Assembly: GCF_001611675.1 (NCBI RefSeq)
Contig: NZ_CP014766.1
Coordinates: 1,984,001-2,048,000, forward strand
Reading direction: 5' to 3'
DNA length: 64,000 nucleotides
Source: Pontibacter akesuensis
Lineage (GTDB): Bacteria > Bacteroidota > Bacteroidia > Cytophagales > Hymenobacteraceae
The notes under the pieces were generated by a model. That model was given only the letters and a program-made list of their open reading frames with translations, ran no database searches and was not told where the DNA came from. Of this stretch, positions 44,781 through 52,468 are shown one piece after another. Made by a program: the position numbers and the translations under genes. Every line of letters starts with the position of its first letter. Within the stretch, counting starts at the first letter, position 1.

Positions 44781-45755
44781 GTGGATAGCAGCATCCTTTC
44801 TGAAAAAATAAACCATACTTTATCCACGCTCCGCTACGGTGAAAACCCGGCAGAGCTTTATGAACCCATACGCTACATAATGGCCTTAGGCGGAAAACGC
44901 ATAAGGCCATTATTAGTGCTTTTGGCAGCCGAAATGTACGATAAAGACGTGGAGAAGGCACTATTGCCTGCAGCGGCCGTAGAGGTTTTCCACAACTTCA
45001 CGCTCATGCACGACGACATCATGGACAAGGCCCCACTGCGCCGCGGACAGCAGACCGTGCACGAAAAGTGGAATGCCAATACCGCCATACTTGGCGGTGA
45101 TGTGATGCTGGTGCGCGCGTATCAGTTGCTGTTGGGTGTGGAAAGCGACAAGCTGCAAAAGGTGTTGCAGCTGTTCAGCCAGACCGCCGCCGAAGTATGC
45201 GAGGGCCAGCAACTGGACATGAACTTCGAGCAACGGGAGCAGGTAAGCCGGGAGGAATATATTCAGATGATCACGCTGAAGACGGCGGTGCTGCTGGGCT
45301 TCAGCCTGGAGCTTGGTGCCATACTGCAGGGCGCGCCCGAAGCCGACGCGGAGCACCTGAAAGCTTTCGGCGATAACATCGGCATTGCCTTTCAGCTGCG
45401 CGACGATCTGCTGGATGTGTACGGCGACCAGAGCAAGTTCGGTAAGCAGGTGGGCGGTGATATTCTGTCTGATAAAAAGACGTTTCTGATGCTGACAGCG
45501 CTGGAGCAGGCAAACGAACAGCAACTGCACATCATCCACAACTGGCGCAACCAGCAGGACGATTGCATCGCCGCAGACAAAGTGCAAGCCATCACCGGTA
45601 TTTACGACCAGCTGAGCATCCGCCAGCAAACCGAGCAGCAGATAGACTTGTACTTCCAGAAAGCCATGCAGCATTTCGACGCCGTTCAGTTACCGGAGGC
45701 CCGTAAACGCACGATTCGCGGCCTGGCGCTGCAACTGATGGAGCGGGATAGTTAG
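44781..45755 (+). CDS. Polyprenyl diphosphate synthase
   Basis: The 324-residue all-helical prenyltransferase has the two aspartate-rich motifs, DDIMD (residues 78-82) and DDLLDVYGD, together with GGKRIRPLLVLLA and the KT motif ITLKTAVLLG. It condenses isopentenyl diphosphate with an allylic diphosphate; Phe and Thr lie five and four residues before the first Asp, but I do not assign a chain length. Products could feed quinone, carotenoid or undecaprenyl synthesis. Translation starts at GTG, seven bases after rnr, so the two genes are probably one operon. Confidence 0.93.
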   Translation: MDSSILSEKINHTLSTLRYGENPAELYEPIRYIMALGGKRIRPLLVLLAAEMYDKDVEKALLPAAAVEVFHNFTLMHDDIMDKAPLRRGQQTVHEKWNANTAILGGDVMLVRAYQLLLGVESDKLQKVLQLFSQTAAEVCEGQQLDMNFEQREQVSREEYIQMITLKTAVLLGFSLELGAILQGAPEADAEHLKAFGDNIGIAFQLRDDLLDVYGDQSKFGKQVGGDILSDKKTFLMLTALEQANEQQLHIIHNWRNQQDDCIAADKVQAITGIYDQLSIRQQTEQQIDLYFQKAMQHFDAVQLPEARKRTIRGLALQLMERDS

Positions 45756-45803
45756 GTTGGTTTGATATGTGGAGATTTGAAAATGAGCAAATATTCACAC
45801 AGT

Positions 45804-45826
45804 CACTCATCCACTCATTCAAAATT
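45804..45826. repeat. 23-bp repeat identical to the end of the 38106 element
   Basis: The reverse complement of these 23 bases is identical to 38105-38127. Degenerate CATTCAAAAT-type units continue to about 45862, so the whole gap between the prenyl synthase and rhomboid genes is repeat-like. Confidence 0.65.
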
Positions 45827-45868
45827 CTCTGTTCAATTATTCAGAATTCAGTTATTCAAAATTAAAGC

Positions 45869-46495
45869 ATGAGCGTTACCATCATCCTTATTATCATTAC
45901 CGTCGGGATTTCCTGGTATGCCTGGCAAAACGCCGGCATCATGCACAAGTGGATCTTTCATCCCTTTTCTGTGCAGCGTGACAATTCCTGGTACCGCTTC
46001 ATCACCTCCGGCTTTCTGCATGCGGATTTTACGCATCTGCTCTTTAACATGCTTACCCTGTACTTCTTCGGTGATGCCGTGGAAAGGACGTTTATGATGC
46101 TTTTCGGGCCAACAACAGGCATATTGCTGTACCTGCTGGTTTACATCGGGGGCATTGTGGTCGCCGACATTCCCACGTACATCAAGCACCGTAACGATCC
46201 GGCCTACAGGGCATTGGGGGCTTCGGGAGGCGTGTCTTCCGTGGTGTTCTCCAGTATCCTCTTCTACCCGACAAGCGACATCTGCCTGTATTTCCTGCTG
46301 TGCCTTCCGGGGTTTTTGCTTGGTGTGCTCTACATTATCTATTCTTATTACCAGGATAAACGCATGGGCGACAACATAAACCACAGTGCGCACCTGGTGG
46401 GTGCCATCTATGGTTTTGTGCTAAGCCTGCTGCTGGTGCCGCAGGCCCTTCCGAATTTCTTTCAGCAGATTGCCAGCTGGGATGGGCTTTTCTAG
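45869..46495 (+). CDS. Rhomboid family intramembrane serine protease
   Basis: The 208-residue protein has about six spans. It shows the rhomboid signatures WYRFITSGFLHADFTHLLFNML (the WR and HxxxxHxxxN elements), the catalytic-Ser motif GASGGVSS (Ser119) and a His in the last helix (NHSAHLVGA, His175). It probably cleaves membrane-protein segments within the bilayer; the substrate is unknown. It is the compact core form, in contrast to the extended rhomboid at 61747. Confidence 0.92.
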   Translation: MSVTIILIIITVGISWYAWQNAGIMHKWIFHPFSVQRDNSWYRFITSGFLHADFTHLLFNMLTLYFFGDAVERTFMMLFGPTTGILLYLLVYIGGIVVADIPTYIKHRNDPAYRALGASGGVSSVVFSSILFYPTSDICLYFLLCLPGFLLGVLYIIYSYYQDKRMGDNINHSAHLVGAIYGFVLSLLLVPQALPNFFQQIASWDGLF

Positions 46496-46601
46496 GAACG
46501 CAATGCTGTAATTGTACTTTTAGTGAGGGGTAAGTATAACCATTGAATGGCTGTATTACCTTAGGCAACGTATAAAAGAGAGAGTTAACCTCTTTTATAC
46601 T

Positions 46602-47063
46602 ATGAAGACGCACCATAAATATACCTATATAAAGTATATAGTAATTGTACTGATTGCAGTTTGTACCCAACACGTACAGGCACAGCAACCCACATCGCTG
46701 CTGCAGCACGTGATACAGGAGCGGCCCCTGCTGGCTGATTTGCTCACAAAAGCCGGCCTGGCCCCCATGCTATCGGCCGATGCGCCCGTTACGCTCCTGG
46801 CACCCCCCGAGGCGGAGCTGGAAAGTATAATGCAGGAGCAACCGGAGCGCCTAAGAGCCATTCTATCCAACCACATTCTTTCCGGCACTTACAAAGAGGG
46901 CGATATGAAAGACGGTGCTACCCTTAAAACGGTTGGCGGCACCGGTATTACCATCTGCCGCAAAACAGACCATACTCTGGTAAATGGCGTGCGCATTCAG
47001 CAGCCGGACCAGCAGCTCAAGAACGGCATGCTGCACGGTATCAGTGGGCTTATCCAGATGTAA
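46602..47063 (+). CDS. Secreted fasciclin-domain protein
   Basis: The 153-residue product has a signal peptide ending near HVQAQ (about residue 28). One fasciclin (FAS1) domain follows: LADLLTKAGLAPMLSADAPVTLLAPPEAELESI, LRAILSNHILSGTY, GATLKTVGG, ITICRK and the closing NGMLHGISGLI. FAS1 domains mediate adhesion outside the cell. The usual F of LFAPTNxAF is replaced by APPEAEL, so it is a divergent member. It stands alone. Confidence 0.88.
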   Translation: MKTHHKYTYIKYIVIVLIAVCTQHVQAQQPTSLLQHVIQERPLLADLLTKAGLAPMLSADAPVTLLAPPEAELESIMQEQPERLRAILSNHILSGTYKEGDMKDGATLKTVGGTGITICRKTDHTLVNGVRIQQPDQQLKNGMLHGISGLIQM

Positions 47064-47238
47064 TCCTGTTGCTTGTGTTAAATAAGTACAATTCTATATA
47101 TAGCTGAATGATGGTTCAAAAATCTACTTAGAGCCCTAGTGAAAAGGCGTTTTCCCAGTATTTTTCGGTAAACTTAGTACTTATACTTGCTAAAAGACTA
47201 GTTTATATACGTGTAAGTACGTAAGTATAAGTTGATAC

Positions 47239-47667
47239 ATGTACACAACTAACGAAAATACCGCACAAGAAAAATCCAAATCATTGGTAGCCCATAACCA
47301 ATGCTATGAATTGTTGTACGACCATAATTCCAATAGAATTTACCTGACCATCAAAGGTTTCTGGAAAAATAAATCTGTTGCATCCACTTATTTGTCTGAT
47401 CTTAAAAAAGCGATACAGCTTACAAAGCCAGGTTTTACCCTGCTGCTCGACCTGCACACCATGATCACGCACCCGCCGCTGGTGCTGTCCCTGCATGTGG
47501 AGGCGCAAAAGCTGCTGGTAGCAGCTGGCTTAAAGCTGGCCGCCAGCGTGGACCCAGCAGATCATATCGCCTCCCTACAGATAGAAGACATGGCTAATCA
47601 GAGCCAGATGCCCATCAAGCGCTTCTCCTCTCTTGTGGAGGCAGAAATATGGATTAATAGTCAATAA
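47239..47667 (+). CDS. SpoIIAA/STAS-like hypothetical protein
   Basis: The 142-residue soluble protein has no certain family. The pattern YELLYDHNSNRIYLTIKGFW, then TKPGFTLLLDLHTMITHPPLV and a C-terminal SSLVEAEIWI, alternates strands and helices as in SpoIIAA/STAS-like domains of Bacteroidota. If it is such a domain, it could be a partner of an anti-sigma-type kinase, but none is adjacent. No signal or membrane segment is seen. Confidence 0.65.
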   Translation: MYTTNENTAQEKSKSLVAHNQCYELLYDHNSNRIYLTIKGFWKNKSVASTYLSDLKKAIQLTKPGFTLLLDLHTMITHPPLVLSLHVEAQKLLVAAGLKLAASVDPADHIASLQIEDMANQSQMPIKRFSSLVEAEIWINSQ

Positions 47668-47766
47668 GCTGTAACTTACACATTAGCAGTAAAGTATAAC
47701 GCCGAGTACACTGCCTATATAGTATACCCGTTATGCATGCCGTAGCCAAACCATGCTTCCGGAAGT

Positions 47767-49584
47767 ATGGAAGGCGCCGTTGCTCCATCAGTTACACCCA
47801 TGCTTATGACTGTCGAGATTGTTACCGTGTTAGGGATAATTGTGCTGGCAGTGGTACTGTTTGTATCCGAGCGCCTTTCTATTGACACGGTAGCCATCCT
47901 GATTATGCTGCTCTTTATGATTACCGGCATCCTGACGCCCATGGAGGGGCTGGCAGGCTTCAGTAACCCTGCCACCATCACAGTGGCATCGATGTTTATT
48001 ATCAGTTCCGCTATTTTTAAGTCCGGGGCACTCAGCAGCGTCGGCATCGCACTCACCCGCATCGGCCGGAAGAACTACCTGATGTGCCTGCTCGCCCTCA
48101 TGCTCATCTCAGGCCTTCTATCTGCCTTCATCAACGATACCGCTGTGGTGGCGCTGCTGATGCCTGTGGTGATACAGGTTAGCCGCGACATTAAAGTAAG
48201 TCCCTCCAAGCTGCTTATTCCGCTTAGCTTCGGTGCGCTGCTGGGAGGGGTCTGTACGCTGATCGGCACATCAACTAACATACTGGTTAGCGGTATTGCC
48301 CAGGCGCAGGGGGAGGAGCCCATTGGTATGTTCGAGTTGGCGCCAGCCGGCATCTGCTTTCTGCTGGTGGGGGTGGCGTACATGTTCTTTATTGGCCGCC
48401 ATTTGCTCCCTAACCGTAAGCTTTCCGAAAACCTGTCAGAGGATTTTAACCTGGGCGATTACCTGACCGAAATCATCCTGCTCCCTGATTCCCCCTCAGT
48501 GGGGGTGCCGCTGCAGAAGTCGGAGTTGGTGCGCGACCTGGACATTGAAGTGATGCAGGTAACGCGCGAAAAGGAGCGGTTGCAGGTTTTCCCAAACCTG
48601 ATACTTCGGGCAAACGATATTCTGAAAGTGCGCATCGGTGTGGAGAAGCTGAAGAGCCTGAAGCAGGCAAAGGGGCTGAAGCTGAAGTCAGAGCGCAAGT
48701 TTCGCGACGAGGACATGAGCATGAGCGACAGCAAGCTGTACGAGGCCATCGTAACCCCAAACTCTTACATGGAGGGCAAATCGTTGAAAGAGCTTGATTT
48801 CCGCTCGTACAACCACGGGGCCTCAGTGTTGGCTATCCGCCATCGCGATGAGATTGTGCACCAGAAGCCGACGCACGTAAAGCTATCAGCTGGTGATGTG
48901 TTGCTGATCGGGGCGAACAGCTTTCAGTCGGAGAAGCTGCGGCAAAACGAAGACCTGCTTATCATTTCCCAAACCGAGCGCAGCCACTTTAACTATGGCA
49001 AGATCATTCCTGTGCTGCTCATCAGTGCGGGCGTTATCATAGCGGCTGCCACAGGCATGGTTCCAATTGTGCTAAGTGCCCTGGTGGGGGTGATTTTACT
49101 CATTATCCTGCGCTGCATCCGCGTAGACGAAGTATACAAGGCCATCGACTGGAAGGTGATTTTCATGCTGGCCGGGGTGCTGTCTATGGGGGCAGCCTTG
49201 GAGAAAACAGGCGCTGCCAAGCTGCTGGCCGACTACCTGATTTATGGGGTGGGCGCGTACGGGCCGCATGCGCTGCTGTCAGTGTTCTTCCTGATCACGT
49301 TTTCAACAACGAACTTCATGTCGAACAACGCCACGGCGGCCCTGCTGGCTCCCATCGCCATTGTTACAGCCGAACAGCTTGGCGTAAGCGTGCGGCCTTT
49401 TCTGCTGGCGGTCGCCTATGCTGCCTCGCTTAGCTTTATGACGCCCATGGGCTACCAAACCAACACCATGATCTACGGCCCCGGCAACTACCGTTTTTCA
49501 GATTACCTGAAGGTGGGTACGCCCCTCAACATCCTGCTCTGGATTGTGGCGTCTATCATCATTCCGTTCTTTTTCCCGTTTTAG
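47767..49584 (+). CDS. SLC13/DASS-type permease with RCK-C domains
   Basis: The 605-residue protein has two blocks of about five to six spans, enclosing a soluble middle (about 215-400). The middle contains two TrkA-C (RCK_C) like domains (VGVPLQKSELVRDLDIEVMQVTR; YMEGKSLKELDFRSYNHGASVLAI). The membrane parts show INDTAVVALLMPVV with LIGTSTNILVSG, and TNFMSNNATAALLAPIA with TPMGYQTNTMIYGP, the SNT-type signatures of DASS transporters. It probably moves sulfate or a dicarboxylate with sodium. An internal start at 47797 is possible. Confidence 0.9.
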   Translation: MEGAVAPSVTPMLMTVEIVTVLGIIVLAVVLFVSERLSIDTVAILIMLLFMITGILTPMEGLAGFSNPATITVASMFIISSAIFKSGALSSVGIALTRIGRKNYLMCLLALMLISGLLSAFINDTAVVALLMPVVIQVSRDIKVSPSKLLIPLSFGALLGGVCTLIGTSTNILVSGIAQAQGEEPIGMFELAPAGICFLLVGVAYMFFIGRHLLPNRKLSENLSEDFNLGDYLTEIILLPDSPSVGVPLQKSELVRDLDIEVMQVTREKERLQVFPNLILRANDILKVRIGVEKLKSLKQAKGLKLKSERKFRDEDMSMSDSKLYEAIVTPNSYMEGKSLKELDFRSYNHGASVLAIRHRDEIVHQKPTHVKLSAGDVLLIGANSFQSEKLRQNEDLLIISQTERSHFNYGKIIPVLLISAGVIIAAATGMVPIVLSALVGVILLIILRCIRVDEVYKAIDWKVIFMLAGVLSMGAALEKTGAAKLLADYLIYGVGAYGPHALLSVFFLITFSTTNFMSNNATAALLAPIAIVTAEQLGVSVRPFLLAVAYAASLSFMTPMGYQTNTMIYGPGNYRFSDYLKVGTPLNILLWIVASIIIPFFFPF

Positions 49585-49667
49585 AGTTTTACGTTCCACG
49601 TGGATAATATTGGACTGCGCCACAGCAGGCTTCTTTCTTGATGCACGACAGTAGTACCTTTACAGAC

Positions 49668-50435
49668 ATGAAGGCTAAAATCATACTTGTATCACTTAGC
49701 TTGCTGTTACATGCTCCACTGCTCTGGGCGCAGAATGTTGGTAAAGAGGTGACGCGCCAGCAATTGGTGTGGTACGGATACAATAGTACGCTGGAGCTGA
49801 GCGAGCAATGGGCAGTAAATCTGGAGGTTGAGGAAAGGCGGTTCTTTAACCCGGATGAGCAGCATCAGTTCCTGACGCGAGGGCAGGTGCGGTTTAGCTT
49901 GGGGAAGGGATGGGAGGCTGCTGCTGGTTTCGCTTATTTCCTGCAAAGCCCGCACGACCCTCGCGCAACGGTGAACCTGGTGGTGCCAGAGCTAAGGCCT
50001 CACCTGCAACTGGATTACAAACAGCCTATCAACAAATTAAGAATAGCGCACCGGTACCGCGCCGAGCGCAGGTTTTTCAGAAACACTGCGGATGGTGAAC
50101 TGGCAGGGGGTTACTCCGCCAACTACCGCTTCAGGTATCGCCTGAGTTTAGAGTATCTTTTGGTAAAAATCGGGCAGCAGCCTTTAAAAGGAAAGCTGAA
50201 CGACGAAATAATGTTCAATGCAGGCGAGAACATCACCAACAACAGGTTTGACCAGAACAGGATTTATGTGGGCCTGAACTACCCTGTGCATAAGAACGTG
50301 AGCGTGGAGGCTGGTTACCTGAAATGGTTTCAGCAGAGGGCGTCAGGGCAGCAGTTTTATGACAGAGATATCATCCGCTTAATAATCAGCCACAAAATCG
50401 ACGTTAGAAGCAAAAAGGCTGATGTAGCGGAATGA
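49668..50435 (+). CDS. DUF2490 outer-membrane protein
   Basis: I start at 49668, where a signal peptide begins (MKAKIILVSLSLLLHAPLLWAQ); the frame opens ten codons earlier without signal character. The 255-residue mature chain matches DUF2490: QLVWYGYNSTLELSEQWAVNLEVEERRFF, HRYRAERRFF and YVGLNYPVHKNVSVEAGYLKWF. The many amphipathic strands suggest an outer-membrane beta barrel. The function is unknown. Confidence 0.88.
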   Translation: MKAKIILVSLSLLLHAPLLWAQNVGKEVTRQQLVWYGYNSTLELSEQWAVNLEVEERRFFNPDEQHQFLTRGQVRFSLGKGWEAAAGFAYFLQSPHDPRATVNLVVPELRPHLQLDYKQPINKLRIAHRYRAERRFFRNTADGELAGGYSANYRFRYRLSLEYLLVKIGQQPLKGKLNDEIMFNAGENITNNRFDQNRIYVGLNYPVHKNVSVEAGYLKWFQQRASGQQFYDRDIIRLIISHKIDVRSKKADVAE

Positions 50436-50453
50436 ACCGCGCTATACTTTAAA

Positions 50454-52310
50454 TTACAAATACCCCTTCGCCTGCAGCTGAAACAGTTCGGCATACTTGC
50501 CGTTTTTCGCCAGCAGCTCTTCATGCGAGCCAAGTTCTTTTAGCTGTCCCTGCTCCAGGAACAGGATTCGATCGGCCATGCGCACCGTGGAGAAGCGGTG
50601 GGAGATCAGAACAGCCGTGCGGCCCTCTATCAATTCCGAGAAGCGCTGGAATACTTCATGCTCGGCGCGGGCATCCAGGGCAGAAGTAGGCTCGTCAAGT
50701 ATAAGCAATTGTGCGTCGCGCATGTAGGCGCGGGCCAAAGCTACTTTCTGCCACTCCCCACCCGATAACTCCACACCGTTGTTAAAGCGCTTGCCCAGCA
50801 CCTGCTCATACTTGTCGGGGAGGCGCTGAATCACGAGGTCGGCCAAGCTTTTCTGGGCAGAACCCTCGATGCGCTCTTTGTCCCGGATATTGCTGATCTG
50901 GCCGATGGCAATGTTGTCGGAAGCCGTCATCTGGAAGCGCACGTAGTCCTGGAAAATGATGCCCACTTGGTGACGCAGATCATTTAAATCATACTCACGC
51001 AGGTCTTTCCCATCGAGTAAAATGCGCCCTTCGTTAGGCTCGTACAGCCGCGCCAGCAGCTTCACCAGCGTGGTTTTGCCGGCGCCGTTCTCGCCCACCA
51101 GCGCCAGCTTTTCCCCGGCTCTCAGATGGAAAGATAGGTGCCGCACCGCCCACCTTTCTGAGTTATGGTACTTGAAGCCAACATTCTCAAACGTGAAACC
51201 CTCCTGAATGGGCCGGGGCAAAGGCAGCGGGTTTTTAGGTGGCGTGATCTGCGGTTGCAGGGCCAGGAAATCAAACAAATCCTGCAAGTATAAAGCGCTC
51301 TCGGCAATCTGCGAAAAGCGCGTCATGATGCCCTGCAGCAGGCCACGCATGCTGCTGAATGAGCCGGCCAGAAACGTAAGGCTACCCACCGTAATGATGC
51401 CTGCCACTGTCTGCGTCAAGATAAAAACATAGGCCCCGTAATAGGCCAACGTGCCAAGGGCGGAGAGCGCGCTGCCCCAGAAAGCGCGCTTCATGGTAAT
51501 GCTTTTGTTGAGCAGGTAGTATTTATCAGACAGCTCCTTAAAGCGGCTCGACAAAAAGCCGGACAGGTTAAAGGTCTTAATTTCCTTGGCTGTTTCGTCG
51601 GAGGCGCCGATGTAGCGCAGGTAGTCCAGTTCGCGGCGCTCGGGCGTCCAGGAGCGGGAGAGGGAGTAGCTGCGCTCGTTAAAGTGCGTTTCGCCCAGGA
51701 AAGACGGAATTACAGCGATCAAAAGTATAAGTATAAGCCAGGGGTTGAACGCGATCAGACCGGCCGCCAGAAAGGCGATGGTTACGATATCCTGCCCCTG
51801 CGAGAGCACCTGCGACATGAGCACCACCCGCGACACTGTTTGCCGCCGCGCCCGCTCCAGCTTGTCGTAGAAAGTGGCATCCTCGAACTGGGCCAGGTCC
51901 AGCTTGGCAGCGTGCTCAATCAGCGCCACAGAGGTCTGGTTCGAAAACAGGTCGCCCAGCAGGCTGTCCACCAGTGTAATGCCGCGGTTGATGATGTCCG
52001 AAAGTATGGCGAGGCCTAGTTCCAGTGCCACCAGTGTCCACAGGTAGGTTAGGCTTTGCTCACCCGCCACATCAATCAGCCGGATCACCTCATCTATGAT
52101 CAGCTTGCCGATGTACAGCACCGAGATGGGAAGGGCAGCCTTCACCAGGCGCAGCAGCAGGTTGATGACGGTCAGGGTGGGGCTGGTTTTCCAGATAAGC
52201 CGGAAAAACCGGGGCAGGTTCTTCAGTGCGCCCACTTGTTCGCGCAGACTTTTCTTCTCCTCACCGGCCGGGCTTGCCTTGTCTCTTGTTCCTTTCTTCG
52301 CTTTACTCAT
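50454..52310 (-). CDS. ABC exporter (fused permease and ATPase)
   Basis: The 618-residue half-transporter has a six-helix membrane domain (about residues 40-340). A nucleotide-binding domain follows, with Walker A GENGAGKTTLVKLL, Q-loop IIFQDYVRFQMT, signature LSGGEWQKVALAR, Walker B LLILDEPTSALD and the H-loop SHR. It works as a dimer and exports lipids, peptides or drugs. Its stop codon lies 18 bp from the end of the convergent DUF2490 gene. No partner gene is adjacent. Confidence 0.95.
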   Translation of the reverse strand: MSKAKKGTRDKASPAGEEKKSLREQVGALKNLPRFFRLIWKTSPTLTVINLLLRLVKAALPISVLYIGKLIIDEVIRLIDVAGEQSLTYLWTLVALELGLAILSDIINRGITLVDSLLGDLFSNQTSVALIEHAAKLDLAQFEDATFYDKLERARRQTVSRVVLMSQVLSQGQDIVTIAFLAAGLIAFNPWLILILLIAVIPSFLGETHFNERSYSLSRSWTPERRELDYLRYIGASDETAKEIKTFNLSGFLSSRFKELSDKYYLLNKSITMKRAFWGSALSALGTLAYYGAYVFILTQTVAGIITVGSLTFLAGSFSSMRGLLQGIMTRFSQIAESALYLQDLFDFLALQPQITPPKNPLPLPRPIQEGFTFENVGFKYHNSERWAVRHLSFHLRAGEKLALVGENGAGKTTLVKLLARLYEPNEGRILLDGKDLREYDLNDLRHQVGIIFQDYVRFQMTASDNIAIGQISNIRDKERIEGSAQKSLADLVIQRLPDKYEQVLGKRFNNGVELSGGEWQKVALARAYMRDAQLLILDEPTSALDARAEHEVFQRFSELIEGRTAVLISHRFSTVRMADRILFLEQGQLKELGSHEELLAKNGKYAELFQLQAKGYL

Positions 52311-52468
52311 ACGTTGGCTGGGCCTGATACTTTTTTAACCCATCTAGCTATACAGCCGGCTGTGGGTTTTGTTTATATGTTGGGTTGGATTAACCTTAAA
52401 ATAGAAATTTGAATATCGGATAACATAAATTATACTATATTTAAAATGAAATTTTACCTGTTGGATTT

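Noticed and set aside
49592..49607. parS-like sequence CGTTCCACGTGGATAA
   Set aside because: It differs at three positions from the symmetric form and is not a full palindrome; it is too weak to call.
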